A stretch of 64,000 nt of DNA from Paractinoplanes polyasparticus (GTDB lineage Bacteria; Actinomycetota; Actinomycetes; Mycobacteriales; Micromonosporaceae), in NCBI RefSeq assembly GCF_019710575.1, contig NZ_JAHWFK010000030.1, positions 1 to 64,000 of the forward strand, given 5' to 3'. Under the pieces are notes generated by a model. The model was not told the origin of the DNA, searched no databases, and saw only the letters and a program-made list of their open reading frames with translations. Made by a program: the position numbers and the translations under genes. This document shows, piece by piece, positions 18,685 through 26,646 of the stretch (its first letter is position 1; every line of letters starts with the position of its first letter).

Positions 18685-20046
18685 TTGGCGGTGATCGAGC
18701 TGGACCTGACCGCCCAGCCCGACCCGACGCTCACCGCGCCGCCGCCCGCGCACCGCTACCGCGTCCCCGGCCTGGTGCTGGCGGCCTTGCTCGTGCTCGC
18801 CATCGGCGGGGCGGCTCCGGTCCACCCCGTGCTCTGGCGTTACCTCGGCGCCGTGCCCGCGCCCGGCGGTCCCGAGACGCCGTTCCAGCTCACCGGCGGC
18901 CGGGTCTACACCGTCGCGGTGCACGGCTCCGAGCGGGTGACCACCGCCTGGAGCATCGCCGAGCCCCCACGGGAGCTGTGGCGCAACCAACTGCGGGTGA
19001 CCCTCGCCGACCCCGACGACATGGGCTGGGGCGGGCTCGAGGCCCAGCAGGCGGCCGACGTGGTGCTCTTCTCCTACCGGAACGTCACCTCCGTCGTCGA
19101 CGCGGGCAGCGGCCGGACGCGGTGGACGTCGCCGGCGACGATCACGCCGCTGCCGGGTGGCCGGGCCGGCGTGGTGCAGCAGCACGAGTTCCGTCCGGGC
19201 ACGGTCTACGACCAGGCGTCGGGCGAGCCCGGCCAGCTGTTCTTCTCGGCCACCGGCGTACCGCACACCGAGCCCCCGCTGCGCACCGACGTGCGCGGCG
19301 TCGACCTCGGCACCGGCCGGACGCTCTGGACCGTGAGCGCGCGCGGGGCGGTGAGCGTGACGGTCGCACCGGGCGACGAGCCGGCGCTGCTGATGCTCTC
19401 GTCCGACCGGCTCCAGCGCATCGACGGTACGACCGGCGCTGTCGTGCGGGCCACGCCGCTGCCACCGGTCAACGGGGCCGGGCCGTCCGGGGGCGCCCTG
19501 GTCGACGGGCTCATGGCGGTCGCGTACGGCCGGGACGGCATCGTCACCGAGGAGGTCGCCTACTCGGCCGACACCGTCGAGCGGCGCTGGTCGCGACCCG
19601 TGCCCGCAACAATGGTCGACCCGGCCAGCTGCACCGGCCTCTTCTGCTCGGGCGAGCGGCGGAAGCTCGACGTGCTCGACCCCCGCACGGGGCAAGCGCG
19701 CTGGCGGGCCCCCGACGACGTCGACCTGAGCAAGCAGGACGGGTACGTGATCGAGTGGAACAGCGAGTCGGGGCTGCCGATGCGGCTCGCCGACCCGGCC
19801 ACCGGCGCCACCCGGGTCGACCTGACCGGCTGGCAGAACGAGGTGCTCGGCCGGCCCGGCCAGCCCATGGTGCTGCGGCGCGGCCTCGACGCCGGCGCCA
19901 GCACCTTCGGCGTGGTGCTCCCGCGCAGCGACGTGATCCAGCCGCTCGGCGAGACCGGCGGCCCGGTCAGCGACTGCGCCTCCGACGAGCAGCACGTGGT
20001 GTGCCGCACGGACGGCGGTCTGCGAATCTGGGCCTATCGGGCCTGA
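18685..20046 (+). CDS. Membrane-anchored PQQ-like beta-propeller protein, paralogue 2
   Basis: A 453-residue paralogue of its neighbours. The N-terminus AVIELDLTAQ repeats the VI-acidic-L motif, a membrane helix follows at about 28-45 (LVLAALLVLAIGGA), and the propeller has blades with GRTRWTSPA, GRTLWTVSA and GQARWRAPD. The Cys pairs are CTGLFC and CASDEQHVVC. The protein ends LRIWAYRA, echoing VVWAYDRKG of paralogue 1. The TTG start at 18685 has GGAAGGGG six nt upstream; the GTG two codons later is less well spaced. No known domain beyond the propeller is visible. Confidence 0.82.
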   Translation: MAVIELDLTAQPDPTLTAPPPAHRYRVPGLVLAALLVLAIGGAAPVHPVLWRYLGAVPAPGGPETPFQLTGGRVYTVAVHGSERVTTAWSIAEPPRELWRNQLRVTLADPDDMGWGGLEAQQAADVVLFSYRNVTSVVDAGSGRTRWTSPATITPLPGGRAGVVQQHEFRPGTVYDQASGEPGQLFFSATGVPHTEPPLRTDVRGVDLGTGRTLWTVSARGAVSVTVAPGDEPALLMLSSDRLQRIDGTTGAVVRATPLPPVNGAGPSGGALVDGLMAVAYGRDGIVTEEVAYSADTVERRWSRPVPATMVDPASCTGLFCSGERRKLDVLDPRTGQARWRAPDDVDLSKQDGYVIEWNSESGLPMRLADPATGATRVDLTGWQNEVLGRPGQPMVLRRGLDAGASTFGVVLPRSDVIQPLGETGGPVSDCASDEQHVVCRTDGGLRIWAYRA

Positions 20047-20079
20047 CCCACCCAGCGCCACAATGGGCGGGGGTGCGCC

Positions 20080-21366
20080 GTGGCGAACGGAGTCATCGAA
20101 CTCGGCGAGGTGCCCCGCGAGGCACCGCCCGAGGCCGCCCAGGCCGACCGGCTGGTTCCGCGCCGGGCCTTGCTGGCGTTGCTGTCCATTGCCCTGCTGG
20201 CCCTGGTCACGGCGGGCGCGCCGGTGCCGGTCCGTCCCTCGCCGACGATCGTGCCGGCCCGGCTCGGCGACACCACGTTCCTCAGCGGCGACCGGATGCT
20301 GCTGGTCAGCGGCTCGGCGACGCTCGTGTCGCAGGTGAGCCGGCGCGTCGTCCGGAACTTCACCCTGCCCGCCGCGCGGCTGCTCAGCACCACCACGGTG
20401 ACCGTCTCGGGCGGCATCAACCAGGTGCTGCTCGTGGGCGGCACGATGGTCGTCTCGTACCAGGTCGACGCGAGCGGCATCTGGGCCGCGGTGGCGGTCA
20501 CCGAGGGCACGGACCACATCCGGTGGCGGCGCACGGCCCGGCTGATCGCCGTTTCCGCGCCCGACAACCTGGTGCTGCTCGGCACCGACGACGCTGTGCT
20601 CGGGGTCGATCTGCGGACCGGCGCCACCCGCTGGAAACTGCCCCGGCCGGCGGACGGCTACATCGCCGAGACCGGCTGGGAGGGCGACTTCCCGAGCTGG
20701 CTGGTGCTGCTGAGCGATTCCGGCCGGTTGGAGAGCCGCGACCCGCACACCGGCGCGCTGATCGCCACCCGGACGCTGCCGCCGCGCCCCGGACGGGCCA
20801 ACGGGCTGGTCTGGCCGGTCGACGACCTGGTCATGGCCGACGAGGGTGCGGCCGGCTTCGGGGCGTACCGGCTGCCCGGGCTGACGCCGCTCTGGCACAC
20901 CCGGGCCGATCTGTCGACGAGCTGGATGCAGGCCGGCTGCGGCCGGTTGATCTGCACCTTTCAGCATCAGCGGGGGATGACGGCGATCGACCCGGCGACG
21001 GGGCGCGAGTTGTGGCGGTCCTCCCAATACGCGTACGCGGACGGGGTCGGCGACTATCTGCTGGCCACCCGGGCCGAGCGGGGACTGGACGAGCCCGGCC
21101 TGTGGGTGCTCGACCCGGCGACCGGCCAGGTCCGGGGCAACTTCGGCCGCTGGGAGTACCTCGCCGGCACCGGGGACGGGCGGTTCTACGGAAAGCTCGA
21201 CGTGCGCGGCTCGTACCTGCTGCACTACGCGATCCTCGACCCGGCCACCCTTTCGGTCCGCCTGCTCGGCACGGCCGACGACGTGTCCAACAGCTGCCAG
21301 GCCGCCGCCGGTCTGCTCATCTGCCGCCTGGTCGACGCGAACGTCGCCCTGTGGAGGCTTCGGTAG
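20080..21366 (+). CDS. Membrane-anchored PQQ-like beta-propeller protein, paralogue 3
   Basis: A 428-residue third paralogue. The N-terminus ANGVIELGEVPRE again has the VIEL motif; the membrane helix is at about 28-47 (LLALLSIALLALVTAG). Propeller blades include GATRWKLPR and GRELWRSSQ. The Cys pairs are CGRLIC and CQAAAGLLIC. The GTG at 20080 lies 33 bp after paralogue 2, with GGCGGGGG upstream. The two-component genes start 81 bp downstream in the same direction, so they may be cotranscribed and functionally linked, which is inference. Confidence 0.82.
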   Translation: MANGVIELGEVPREAPPEAAQADRLVPRRALLALLSIALLALVTAGAPVPVRPSPTIVPARLGDTTFLSGDRMLLVSGSATLVSQVSRRVVRNFTLPAARLLSTTTVTVSGGINQVLLVGGTMVVSYQVDASGIWAAVAVTEGTDHIRWRRTARLIAVSAPDNLVLLGTDDAVLGVDLRTGATRWKLPRPADGYIAETGWEGDFPSWLVLLSDSGRLESRDPHTGALIATRTLPPRPGRANGLVWPVDDLVMADEGAAGFGAYRLPGLTPLWHTRADLSTSWMQAGCGRLICTFQHQRGMTAIDPATGRELWRSSQYAYADGVGDYLLATRAERGLDEPGLWVLDPATGQVRGNFGRWEYLAGTGDGRFYGKLDVRGSYLLHYAILDPATLSVRLLGTADDVSNSCQAAAGLLICRLVDANVALWRLR

Positions 21367-21447
21367 CCTTCAACCTGCGGCCTCTTCACGTCCGGTTCAC
21401 CTCGGGTCGGCGAGGCTGTGACCGGCGAGCTTGACGGAGGAACTGCG

Positions 21448-22122
21448 GTGCGGGTGCTGGTGGTCGAGGACGAGCGGAACCTCTGTGACGCGATCGCGCG
21501 CGGGCTGCGCCGCAAGGGGATGGCGGTCGATGTCGCGTACGACGGGCTGCAGGGACACGAAATGGCCTACGTGACCCGGTACGACGTGGTGGTGCTCGAC
21601 CGCGACCTGCCCGGCATGCACGGCGACGAGATCTGCGCGGCCCTGGTCGAGTCGGGCGCGCTGACCCGGGTGCTCATGCTGACCGCCAGCGGCACGGTCG
21701 CCGACCGCGTCGAGGGGCTGCAGCTCGGCGCCGACGACTACCTGGCCAAGCCGTTCGCGTTCGAAGAGCTGGTGGCCCGGGTGCAGGCGCTGGGCCGGCG
21801 AGCCACCCCGGCCGCCCCGCCCGTGCTCACCGTGGGCAACCTGGTGCTCGACCAGACCCGCCGGGTGGTGACCCGCGGCGGCACCCCGATCGAACTCACC
21901 AACAAGGAGTTCGGCGTGCTCGAAGAGCTGCTCAAGGCGCGGGGCGGCGTGGTGTCGAGCGAAGAGCTGCTGGAACGGGTGTGGGACGCCAACACCGACC
22001 CCTTCACCACGACCGTACGGGTGACCGTGATGACGCTCCGCAAGAAGGTGGGCGATCCGCCGCTGATCGAGACCGTCGTCGGCGCGGGCTACCGGGTGCC
22101 CGAACCGGTCGTCCTCTCATGA
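21448..22122 (+). CDS. OmpR-family response regulator
   Basis: A 224-residue DNA-binding response regulator. The receiver domain (1-115) has acidic residues in VVEDE, the phosphoacceptor Asp in VVVLDRDLPGMHGDE (about 51), Thr in LMLTASG and Lys in LAKPFAFEELVARV. A winged-helix domain follows (ELTNKEFGVLEELLKA and VRVTVMTLRKKVG). GTG 21448 is preferred because GGAGGA lies 6 nt upstream. The stop overlaps the kinase ATG by 4 bp, so the two are translationally coupled. Target genes are unknown; the adjacent propeller genes are candidates. Confidence 0.94.
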   Translation: MRVLVVEDERNLCDAIARGLRRKGMAVDVAYDGLQGHEMAYVTRYDVVVLDRDLPGMHGDEICAALVESGALTRVLMLTASGTVADRVEGLQLGADDYLAKPFAFEELVARVQALGRRATPAAPPVLTVGNLVLDQTRRVVTRGGTPIELTNKEFGVLEELLKARGGVVSSEELLERVWDANTDPFTTTVRVTVMTLRKKVGDPPLIETVVGAGYRVPEPVVLS

Positions 22123-23351
22123 CGGTCTACCCCGGCCGGGCCAAACGAAGCCCGGGCTTCACCCTGCGGCCCACCCTGAAGCTCCGGCTCACCCTGCTCA
22201 ACGGCATCCTGCTGGTCGGCGCGGGCGCGATCCTGGTCGTACTGGCCTGGCTGCTCGTCGGCGACGTGATGCACCCCGGCGTCGACCTGCAGCCCGGCTC
22301 GACGGTCACGCTCACCAACGGCGCCGTGGTCGACGCCCAGGGCTGGCAGGAGAGGCTGGTCGAGCAGGCGTCGCGCGAGATGCTGGTCAAGGGCCTGGTC
22401 GCCTTGGTGGCGATCGGGATCATCGGCATCGCCGGGGCGTACGCGGTGGCCGGCCGGGCGCTGCGGCCGCTGCACACGGTCACGCAGACCGCGCGCCGGC
22501 TGGGCGAGGAGACCCTCGACCAGCGGATCAAATACTCCGGCGCCGACGACGAGGTGGCCGAACTGGCCCGTACGTTCGACGCCATGCTCGACCGGCTGGC
22601 CGGCGCGTTCGAATCCCAGAAGCGCTTCGTGGCCAACGCCTCCCACGAGCTGCGCACGCCACTGGCCGTGATGCGCACCGAGATCGACGTGACGCTCAGC
22701 GACGACGAGGCCGACGTGGCCGAATACCGCCGGATGGCCAAGGTGGTCCGCAACGCGTCGGAACGGGCCAACGGCCTGGTGGACGCGCTGCTGGTGCTGG
22801 CCCGCTCCGAAGCACAGTCGGGCCGGCGACTGGTACGCAAGGTGCCGGCCGACCTGTCGATGAGCGCGACTACGGCCCTGTCGGCCGTGAAGGCCGAAGC
22901 CGAACGGTTGAAGCTCGAGGTGACCACCGATTTGCAGCCGGCGCCGGTGGTGGGGGATCCGTCGCTGCTGGACCGGCTGGCGGGGAATCTGATCGAGAAC
23001 GCGATCCGCTACAACCACCTGCTGGGGCGGTTGTGGTTGCGCACCTCGACGATCAACGGGCAGGCCCGGCTGGTGGTGGGCAACACCGGCTATGAGGTGG
23101 AGCCGGGGGATGTGCCTGGGTTGTTCGAGCCGTTCCGTCGTGGGGGATGGGAGCGTACGGGGTCTCGGGGGTCTGGGTTGGGGCTTTCTATTGTGCGGGC
23201 GGTTTGTGATGCCCATGGGGGGACTGTGTCGGCTGTGGCTCAGGATGGCGGTGGGCTGGAGGTGACTGTTTCGCTGCCTACTGCGGATGCCACGCCGGTT
23301 GTGGCTGCTTCTGCTTCGGTGCCTCGGGCCAAGGGGTTGGGGATCGCTTAG
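22119..23351 (+). CDS. Sensor histidine kinase
   Basis: A 410-residue membrane kinase: helix 1 at about 22-48 (LLNGILLVGAGAILVVLAW), a short extracytoplasmic loop of about 45 residues, helix 2 at about 92-112, a HAMP domain, the phosphoacceptor box VANASHELRTPLAVM (about 175), the N box NLIENAIRYN (about 290) and the G2 box GSGLGLSIVRAV (about 350). From about 23130 to the stop, codon use changes visibly: many third-position T and G, unlike the C-rich wobble of the first 1000 bases. Partner regulator is immediately upstream. Confidence 0.94.
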   Translation: MTVYPGRAKRSPGFTLRPTLKLRLTLLNGILLVGAGAILVVLAWLLVGDVMHPGVDLQPGSTVTLTNGAVVDAQGWQERLVEQASREMLVKGLVALVAIGIIGIAGAYAVAGRALRPLHTVTQTARRLGEETLDQRIKYSGADDEVAELARTFDAMLDRLAGAFESQKRFVANASHELRTPLAVMRTEIDVTLSDDEADVAEYRRMAKVVRNASERANGLVDALLVLARSEAQSGRRLVRKVPADLSMSATTALSAVKAEAERLKLEVTTDLQPAPVVGDPSLLDRLAGNLIENAIRYNHLLGRLWLRTSTINGQARLVVGNTGYEVEPGDVPGLFEPFRRGGWERTGSRGSGLGLSIVRAVCDAHGGTVSAVAQDGGGLEVTVSLPTADATPVVAASASVPRAKGLGIA

Positions 23352-23406
23352 TCGGCGCCCCAGCGTGTCTTGCTCGAAAGGTGGCGCATGCTGTCGGCCC
23401 ACCCGG

Positions 23407-23955
23407 TCAACGCATCCGCAACGGAAGCCGGCTAAGGCCCCAGATCGTCGTGAAAGCCTGCCGCTGCGGCGTCTCGGCCAGCTCGATCGTCTTGAACCGG
23501 CCCAGCAGTTCTGTGAATACCATGCGGGCTTCCAGCCGAGCGAGTCCGGCGCCGAGGCAGAAGTGGATGCCGTTGCCGAAGCTCAACGGGGTGGCCTGGG
23601 CGCGGGTGAGGATCAGCCGGTGGGGGTCGGTGAACACGCGGGGGTCGTGGTTGGCGGCGCCGAGCATGACGAGCATGAACCGGTCTTCCGGCACGAGCGT
23701 GCCATCGGGCAAGGTGAGCGCCGCCGTGCTGACTCGTGCGGAGGCCTGTACGGGCGAGTCGTAGCGCAGCATCTCCGGCGGCCGGCACACCGAGCAGCCG
23801 TCCGATAACGGCACTGGAGTGACGCAGCACCGCGTCAGCCGCACGATAGCCGGTCACCACCCGGCCCATGATGCTGGAGCGGTGTACCTCGCCGAGCGTG
23901 TGCAACTCGGAATACAGGGCGCTGAGGCGGCCCCGTCCCGCCGGAGTGATTAACC
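23407..23955 (-). pseudogene. Cytochrome P450 remnant with internal deletion
   Basis: Two P450 pieces lie in different minus-strand frames. The N-terminal piece (about 23935-23819) reads ALYSELHTLGEVHRSS then VVTGYRAADAVLRH. The C-terminal piece (23784-23407) has the K-helix EMLRYDSPV with its ExxR, and the haem-binding loop SFGNGIHFCLGAGLARLEA with the Cys ligand. About 200-250 residues between them are missing and the frame changes within 23784-23819. No start codon with a ribosome binding site precedes either part. A functional P450 of about 400 residues is therefore excluded. Confidence 0.85.
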
Positions 23956-24444
23956 GACATAACCGCCATTGGCGGCATGCATGCCTGCGCCTGCCAGCCA
24001 TAGGCCGTCGGGGGCTAGTTAGGCGTCGTGCTGCCAATTGTGCTGGGTGGGTGGCTGGGGATGGCTGCCGGGCGTGGCGCATCGTGGTCGGGCTGGGTGC
24101 GCCCAGTTGCGGCAATGGGTGGGTGCCTTCGCAGCTCTATGTCGGCCGAGAAGCGATCGGTGGAATGTATGTTGCGGGAGGATTCGCCGTTCGGCAGGGG
24201 CCTTGAGATTCGACGCGTAAATGATTGGTCCGCCCCGCGCTGCGACGCTTCTGTGAACTTCGCTCGCAGATGAATGGGCAACGTGATTTCCGGCAGGCGG
24301 CGTCATTGTGCGGATGCTGGGGCAGCGGGAGTGGCGCCAGCCGGCAGTCGGCAGCAGTAGCGGTGGCGGTGCAGCAGCTCCACCGACACCTGCAGCCGGA
24401 CGAAATGCGCCGTCGGGCGAACTGTGGTTGTCGGCTCGGGCTGC
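23956..24444. other. Stretch without recognised gene
   Basis: About 490 bp between the P450 remnant and the DUF2637 gene. The G/T-rich, less C-biased composition resembles the end of the kinase gene. Only short frames without ribosome binding sites or recognisable motifs are seen. It may be residue from the event that truncated the P450. Confidence 0.5.
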
Positions 24445-25359
24445 CTACGCTGCCTCGCGGCGGATGGAGCGCCAGCGGGACGGACTGATGCCGAGTTCGG
24501 CGGCCAGTTCGGCCTCGGAGAGGTCGGGACGGGCGGCCTTGATTTGCGCGGCCAGGGCGACTGTCTCGGCCGGGGTGCGGCGAGGCTTGGTGACTGTCGG
24601 GTGTTCGCTCGTGCTCGAGGTTGCGCGGCCGGTTACTGCGCGGCCGCTCGGTGCGGTGCTCGATCGCTGGGCTGGGACCGCTCGGCCGGTGCCCACTGCC
24701 GCGCGGGCGGTGTTGGGCGTGGGGCGGGGGAGGGCGGCCGCTACCTCGGCCAGTGCGGCCGCCGTGGTGGGGCTGAGTGGGCCTGAGCCTCGCGTTGACG
24801 GGCCGTTCACTCGGGCGTGGGCTGCGCTCAGCGGGCTGGGGATCAGGCCGGGGACCGGTTCCGGCGCCGCCGCGGAAGTGGAGGCAGAAACGGGAACGGA
24901 AACGGGGCCAGGGGCGGGGCCGGGAACGGGGGAGGAAGCCGGAGTGGGCTCGTGCTCAGCGCGTTCCAGGGTGGAGATGCGGCCGGCCAGTTCGACCAGG
25001 CAGATGCTGGCCACGACGATCAGGCCGTCCACCGAGAGGGGTAGCAGGTAGGGGGACGCGCCGGTTTCGCCGTAGCGGGCTGCTACGCCGACCATGTGCC
25101 AGTAGGAGACCCAGGCGGCGATGCCCGCGATGATGGCTGTGGCGATCAGGCGCGTCGCGGCCAGGTAGCGGCGGTGTACCGGGACGCGGGAGATCAGCTC
25201 TACGGTCAGCAGCAGGGCCAGTGGGGGCCAGGCGGCGATGGCCTGGCTGATCGGGTTGTCCCGGGCGTGCAGGACGTTGGCCACGACCGAGGCGGCCACG
25301 CCCAGCAGCAGCGTGGCCCGTACGGCCCAGCGAACACGTCGTAGCTGTTGCAGGATCAC
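24445..25359 (-). CDS. DUF2637 membrane protein with C-terminal HTH-like segment
   Basis: A 304-residue protein. Four membrane helices occupy about residues 8-130 (AVRATLLLGVAASVVANVL, PPLALLLTVELIS, LIATAIIAGIAAWVS and SVDGLIVVASICLVEL), the DUF2637 pattern seen in actinomycete plasmid-transfer (SpdB-like) and related chromosomal proteins. A Pro/Ala/Ser-rich linker (about 140-245) leads to a C-terminal region, ETVALAAQIKAARPDLSEAE then LGISPSRW, resembling a helix-turn-helix. GTG 25359 has AGGAGAG 4-5 nt upstream. The family is associated with mobile elements, but no integrase or transfer genes are present here. Confidence 0.8.
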   Translation of the reverse strand: MILQQLRRVRWAVRATLLLGVAASVVANVLHARDNPISQAIAAWPPLALLLTVELISRVPVHRRYLAATRLIATAIIAGIAAWVSYWHMVGVAARYGETGASPYLLPLSVDGLIVVASICLVELAGRISTLERAEHEPTPASSPVPGPAPGPVSVPVSASTSAAAPEPVPGLIPSPLSAAHARVNGPSTRGSGPLSPTTAAALAEVAAALPRPTPNTARAAVGTGRAVPAQRSSTAPSGRAVTGRATSSTSEHPTVTKPRRTPAETVALAAQIKAARPDLSEAELAAELGISPSRWRSIRREAA

Positions 25360-25513
25360 CGGACTCTCCTCGCCAGTCGGGGCTCGGCTCGCGCCGCGGC
25401 CCATCCTGACGGTTGGACATGACGAATCGCCCCCGGGGCGGGAACCGTGATCGGTCCGTTCCGGAGGCGATGCGACTCTGTGATCGTGTTCGGCGGCGTG
25501 TCGGCTTGACTCG

Positions 25514-26494
25514 TCAGCTCTTCTTTTCGATCTCGGCCCGGAGCTTGGGGAACTCGGCCTTGGCCTTGCTCACGGACTTGAAGTACCAGATGACCATGCC
25601 GACGCTGCCCTCGTCGGCCCAGGTGCAGATGGCCATGTCGACGCCCGAGGTCTCGGAGCTGCCGCACTTCGCGGCGCCGCCGAGTTTGCCGGTGGGGGCG
25701 GTGGTGATGTTGTCGATCTTCAGGCCGCCGATGCCGGCGCCGTAGAAGGTCTGCTCGAGTTCGGCCTTCGGGTTCTTGATGGGGGCCTCGGCCGCGGCCA
25801 CGATCACGATGTCCTGGTCGGCGACGTCGCCGTAGAGGGCGCCGACCGTGTTGGTCGCGCCCGGCACGGTCTCGAGGCCGCCCTTGAGCTGCTCGGCGAT
25901 CGCCGCGAACTGGGCCGACGTGAGCTACTTGCGGCCGCCCAGGGTGGCCGGCTCGGTGATCGTCACGTTGGCGGCGGCCCGGGTGGGGGGCGCCGTCGTC
26001 GGCTCATCGGTCGGCGCGGCCGTCGAGGTGCTGGTGGGCAGGTTGTTGACGGCGTCGGTTGCGTCGTCGGCCGCGTTCTTGCCGACCATGTAGAGGGCCA
26101 CGACGCCGCCGATGCAGAGCACCAGCACGATCGCCACGGAGATCAGGACGATCGGCAGGACCTTGGACTTCTTCTTCGGCGGCGGGGGCGTGCCGTAGCC
26201 GCCGGGCTGCTGGCCGAAGCCGGGCTGAGCGCCGTACTGCGGCTGCTGGTTGTAGTCGCCCTGGCCGTACTGGGGCTGCCCGTACTGCGGCTGAGGCTGG
26301 CCGTACTGCGGAGGCGGCGTCGGCTGACCGTAGTCGGGCTGGCCCGAGGACGGGTAGGCCGTGGTCGGCGGATAGGCCGGCGGCTCCTGCGGCGACTGCC
26401 CCGGATAGGGCTGGTAAGGCGGTTGACCCTGGTTCGGCTGGCCGGAGGAGGGCTCACCGGGATAGGGCTGGCCGGGGTACGGGGGCTGCGACAT
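25514..26494 (-). pseudogene. Membrane protein gene interrupted by one in-frame TAG codon
   Basis: The first 189 codons (26494-25925) encode a Pro/Gln/Gly/Tyr-rich N-terminus with PYPGQP and QPQYGQPQYG repeats, a membrane helix (VLPIVLISVAIVLVLCIGG, about 113-131), a Thr/Pro linker and TITEPATLGGRK, then TAG at 25927-25925. The same frame continues at once as LTSAQFAAIAEQLKGGLETV and GAGIGGLKIDNITTAP to the stop at 25514. The downstream part looks like the intact exported domain of the same protein. A nonsense mutation, readthrough, sequencing error or restart at GTG 25867 are all possible. The N-terminal ATG is preceded by TGGAGC. Confidence 0.75.
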
Positions 26495-26589
26495 CAAGAG
26501 CTCCAGGAATCGGGTACCGCGCGAGCCTATCGGTAGTGAGCAATCGACTACGTCCCCCGTTCGCGGTGGTGGGGCGGGCCATCTGGGCA

Positions 26590-26632
26590 AAACGGCCGAC
26601 GCCCCGGGCCGGAAGGCGCGGGGCGTCGGTTA
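26590..26632 (-). terminator. Intrinsic terminator of the fadBA operon
   Basis: CCGACGCCCC (26596-26605) pairs perfectly with GGGGCGTCGG (26620-26629). On the minus strand the stem is followed by CCGTTTTGCC, a short T-run. It lies 17 bp beyond the fadB stop at 26647. Confidence 0.75.
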
Positions 26633-26646
26633 TCGGACGGAAAACG

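Noticed and set aside
17356..21366. Propeller proteins as BamB or as quinoprotein dehydrogenases
   Set aside because: No lipobox, no outer-membrane context, and no quinone-binding catalytic residues or cytochrome domain are visible.
17652..21434. A 1260-codon plus-strand open frame across the three propeller genes
   Set aside because: It is an alternative frame kept open by GC bias; the translated sequence is Arg/Gly/Ala-rich and matches nothing, whereas the three propeller frames are coherent.
24445..25359. Integrated conjugative plasmid inferred from DUF2637
   Set aside because: No integrase, TraB/FtsK-like or replication gene and no attachment repeats were found; DUF2637 proteins also occur alone in chromosomes.
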